A DNA stretch of 64,000 bases, taken from assembly GCF_918698115.1 (NCBI RefSeq), contig NZ_CAKKLV010000003.1:124001-188000 (forward strand), given 5' to 3'. This DNA comes from Peribacillus sp. Bi96 (GTDB lineage: Bacteria; Bacillota; Bacilli; Bacillales; DSM-1321). Shown one piece after another: positions 62,937 through 64,000 of the stretch (position 1 is its first letter; each line of letters begins with the position of its first letter). The translations under genes and the position numbers were made by a program. The notes below the pieces were generated by a model. The model saw only the letters and a list, made by a program, of their open reading frames with translations, made no database searches and was not told the DNA's origin.

Positions 62937-63893
62937 TTATTTAAAATTCAGCAAAACCTCATTTATTAAATGTGCTGCCAATGTAACGGTTTTATTATTT
63001 TCGTCCAACGAAGGATTCACTTCCGAGACATCAAAAGAAAGGATCTTTTCATTTGATACGACATGCTTAATTATGGAACGGACCAATTTCGGATTCAGTC
63101 CAAACGGCGATGGTGCACTTACGCCAGGTGCGTAGGCTGAATCAATAACATCCGTACACAATGTAAGGATAATGAAATCGTTTTTACTAATAAATTCATT
63201 TATTCGTTGCGTAGTATCATCCATTTCGTTCAATGACAATTCTTCTTCCAATATGTATTCTACCTTACTCCTCTTGGCCGTTTCAAAGAGTGCTTTCGTA
63301 TTGCCTTGTTTTTGGATTCCAACACATAAATATCCACAACTGTGATCTTCGTCCAAAATCTGTTTAAACATCGTTCCTGACGAACTTTCCAATTCATAAG
63401 GTCTCATATCAAAGTGAGCGTCTATATTAATAATTCCTAATCTAGCATTTGGTCCAATGTATTTTCTAATTCCTAGATAATGGCCATAAAAGGTTTCGTG
63501 TCCTCCGCCCAAAATGATAGGTATCGTTTTACTCTCCAATAACTGGGCAACAGCTGCTCCAAGTTGAGCTTGTGCGGCCTCCATCTCTTTACCTTCACAT
63601 ACTACATTTCCAGCATCCACCAGCTCTGTTTGCGAAGATAAATGACAAGGTAATTTTGCCAGCGCTTGCCTTATATATTCAGGGCCCTCTGCAGCACCAA
63701 TCCTGCCTTTATTCCGTTTGACACCTTCATCACTTTTGAAGCCTATCATACCAAAGGTCCTGGAAGCTTTGTCAGAGATGGTTAAATCGGAAATCGGTGC
63801 CAAGCGGACTCTTTGGTGGTATCTGAAGCTGTCCATATCAGTCTTGGAATCCACTCTTCCATTCCAATATTCTAAAGTCGGTTTAATATACAT
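62937..63893 (-). CDS. hutG: Formimidoylglutamase-type ureohydrolase
   Basis: A 318-residue arginase-superfamily enzyme. Mn ligands: His in ILGGGHETFYGH, Asp-His-Asp in NIDAHFDMR, and the Asp residue(s) of TLCTDVIDSAYAPGVSAPSP, the last being typical of HutG (N-formimidoyl-L-glutamate to glutamate plus formamide). AAAGGAG lies upstream of ATG 63893; the longer frame lacks one. It is not next to other histidine-utilisation genes in the window, so agmatinase-like or other ureohydrolase activity remains possible. Confidence 0.85.
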   Translation of the reverse strand: MYIKPTLEYWNGRVDSKTDMDSFRYHQRVRLAPISDLTISDKASRTFGMIGFKSDEGVKRNKGRIGAAEGPEYIRQALAKLPCHLSSQTELVDAGNVVCEGKEMEAAQAQLGAAVAQLLESKTIPIILGGGHETFYGHYLGIRKYIGPNARLGIINIDAHFDMRPYELESSSGTMFKQILDEDHSCGYLCVGIQKQGNTKALFETAKRSKVEYILEEELSLNEMDDTTQRINEFISKNDFIILTLCTDVIDSAYAPGVSAPSPFGLNPKLVRSIIKHVVSNEKILSFDVSEVNPSLDENNKTVTLAAHLINEVLLNFK

Positions 63894-64000
63894 AATTTCT
63901 CCTTTATAAAAAATTCTGAAATGTCTTTTTTTAAAATTATAATTGAGATAATATATAATTACCAATACAAAATTTTAATATATCCATAGTTTAAAACTAT

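Overview
The window looks like chromosomal DNA of an A+T-rich, endospore-forming member of the Bacillaceae. The evidence is small acid-soluble spore protein genes (sspN, tlp, sspO, sspP) around an aconitase gene in nearly the Bacillus subtilis order, Bacillus-type ribosome-binding sites, TPP, cobalamin and SAM riboswitches, and a cobalamin operon with the gene order I recall for Bacillus (Priestia) megaterium. A Peribacillus/Bacillus simplex-type organism would fit, but the genus is inferred. I see no insertion sequence, prophage, CRISPR array, tRNA or rRNA.

Layout. 1-8 kb: two coupled unknown ORFs at the left edge, a Nudix hydrolase, and the yneR-yneQ-yneP-tlp-sspN-fbpB-yneN-citB-sspO-sspP block; citB has a promoter with a CcpC-type dyad. 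8-15.7 kb: one TPP-riboswitch operon, tenA-ykoEDC-tenI-thiO-thiS-thiG-thiF, joining thiamine precursor uptake to salvage and thiazole synthesis. 15.9-27 kb: a catabolic operon taking an anthranilate- or kynurenine-type aromatic through 3-hydroxyanthranilate and 2-aminomuconate to pyruvate and acetyl-CoA, with an IclR regulator and an aromatic-acid transporter. Its first gene, an HpaC-type flavin reductase, is a pseudogene. 27-29 kb: a Ser/Thr kinase gene overlapping tail-to-tail with a gene for a tiny Ser/Arg/Gly-rich protein, then an HU gene. 29-43.2 kb: a 15-gene anaerobic-type cobalamin operon (cbiW to cbiP) behind a cobalamin riboswitch. 43.7-46.8 kb: a divergent cobalt ECF transporter operon cbiMNQO behind a second cobalamin riboswitch. 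46.9-54.4 kb: a YozQ-like protein, an amino acid/sodium symporter, an acyl-CoA ligase/dehydrogenase pair, a LysR regulator and an MFS permease. 54.7-56.2 kb: decayed remains of an alkyl sulfatase and of an MFS transporter. 56.3-58.6 kb: LysR and a split two-gene chromate-type transporter. 58.8-60.4 kb: an NhaC-family transporter under a SAM riboswitch. 60.7-64 kb: SRAP/YedK, a small unknown gene, an SDR and a formimidoylglutamase-type ureohydrolase.

The most rewarding points are: (i) the catabolic operon whose oxygenase is intact while its dedicated reductase has lost its middle, with a palindromic operator candidate and a -10 box just upstream; (ii) two intergenic loci carrying three tandem units of one sequence, both with an exact 21-bp period; (iii) the kinase/Ser-Arg-Gly-rich protein pair; (iv) the SAM riboswitch ahead of an 'antiporter', which points to methionine transport; and (v) three decayed genes, two of which keep both ends but have lost the middle.
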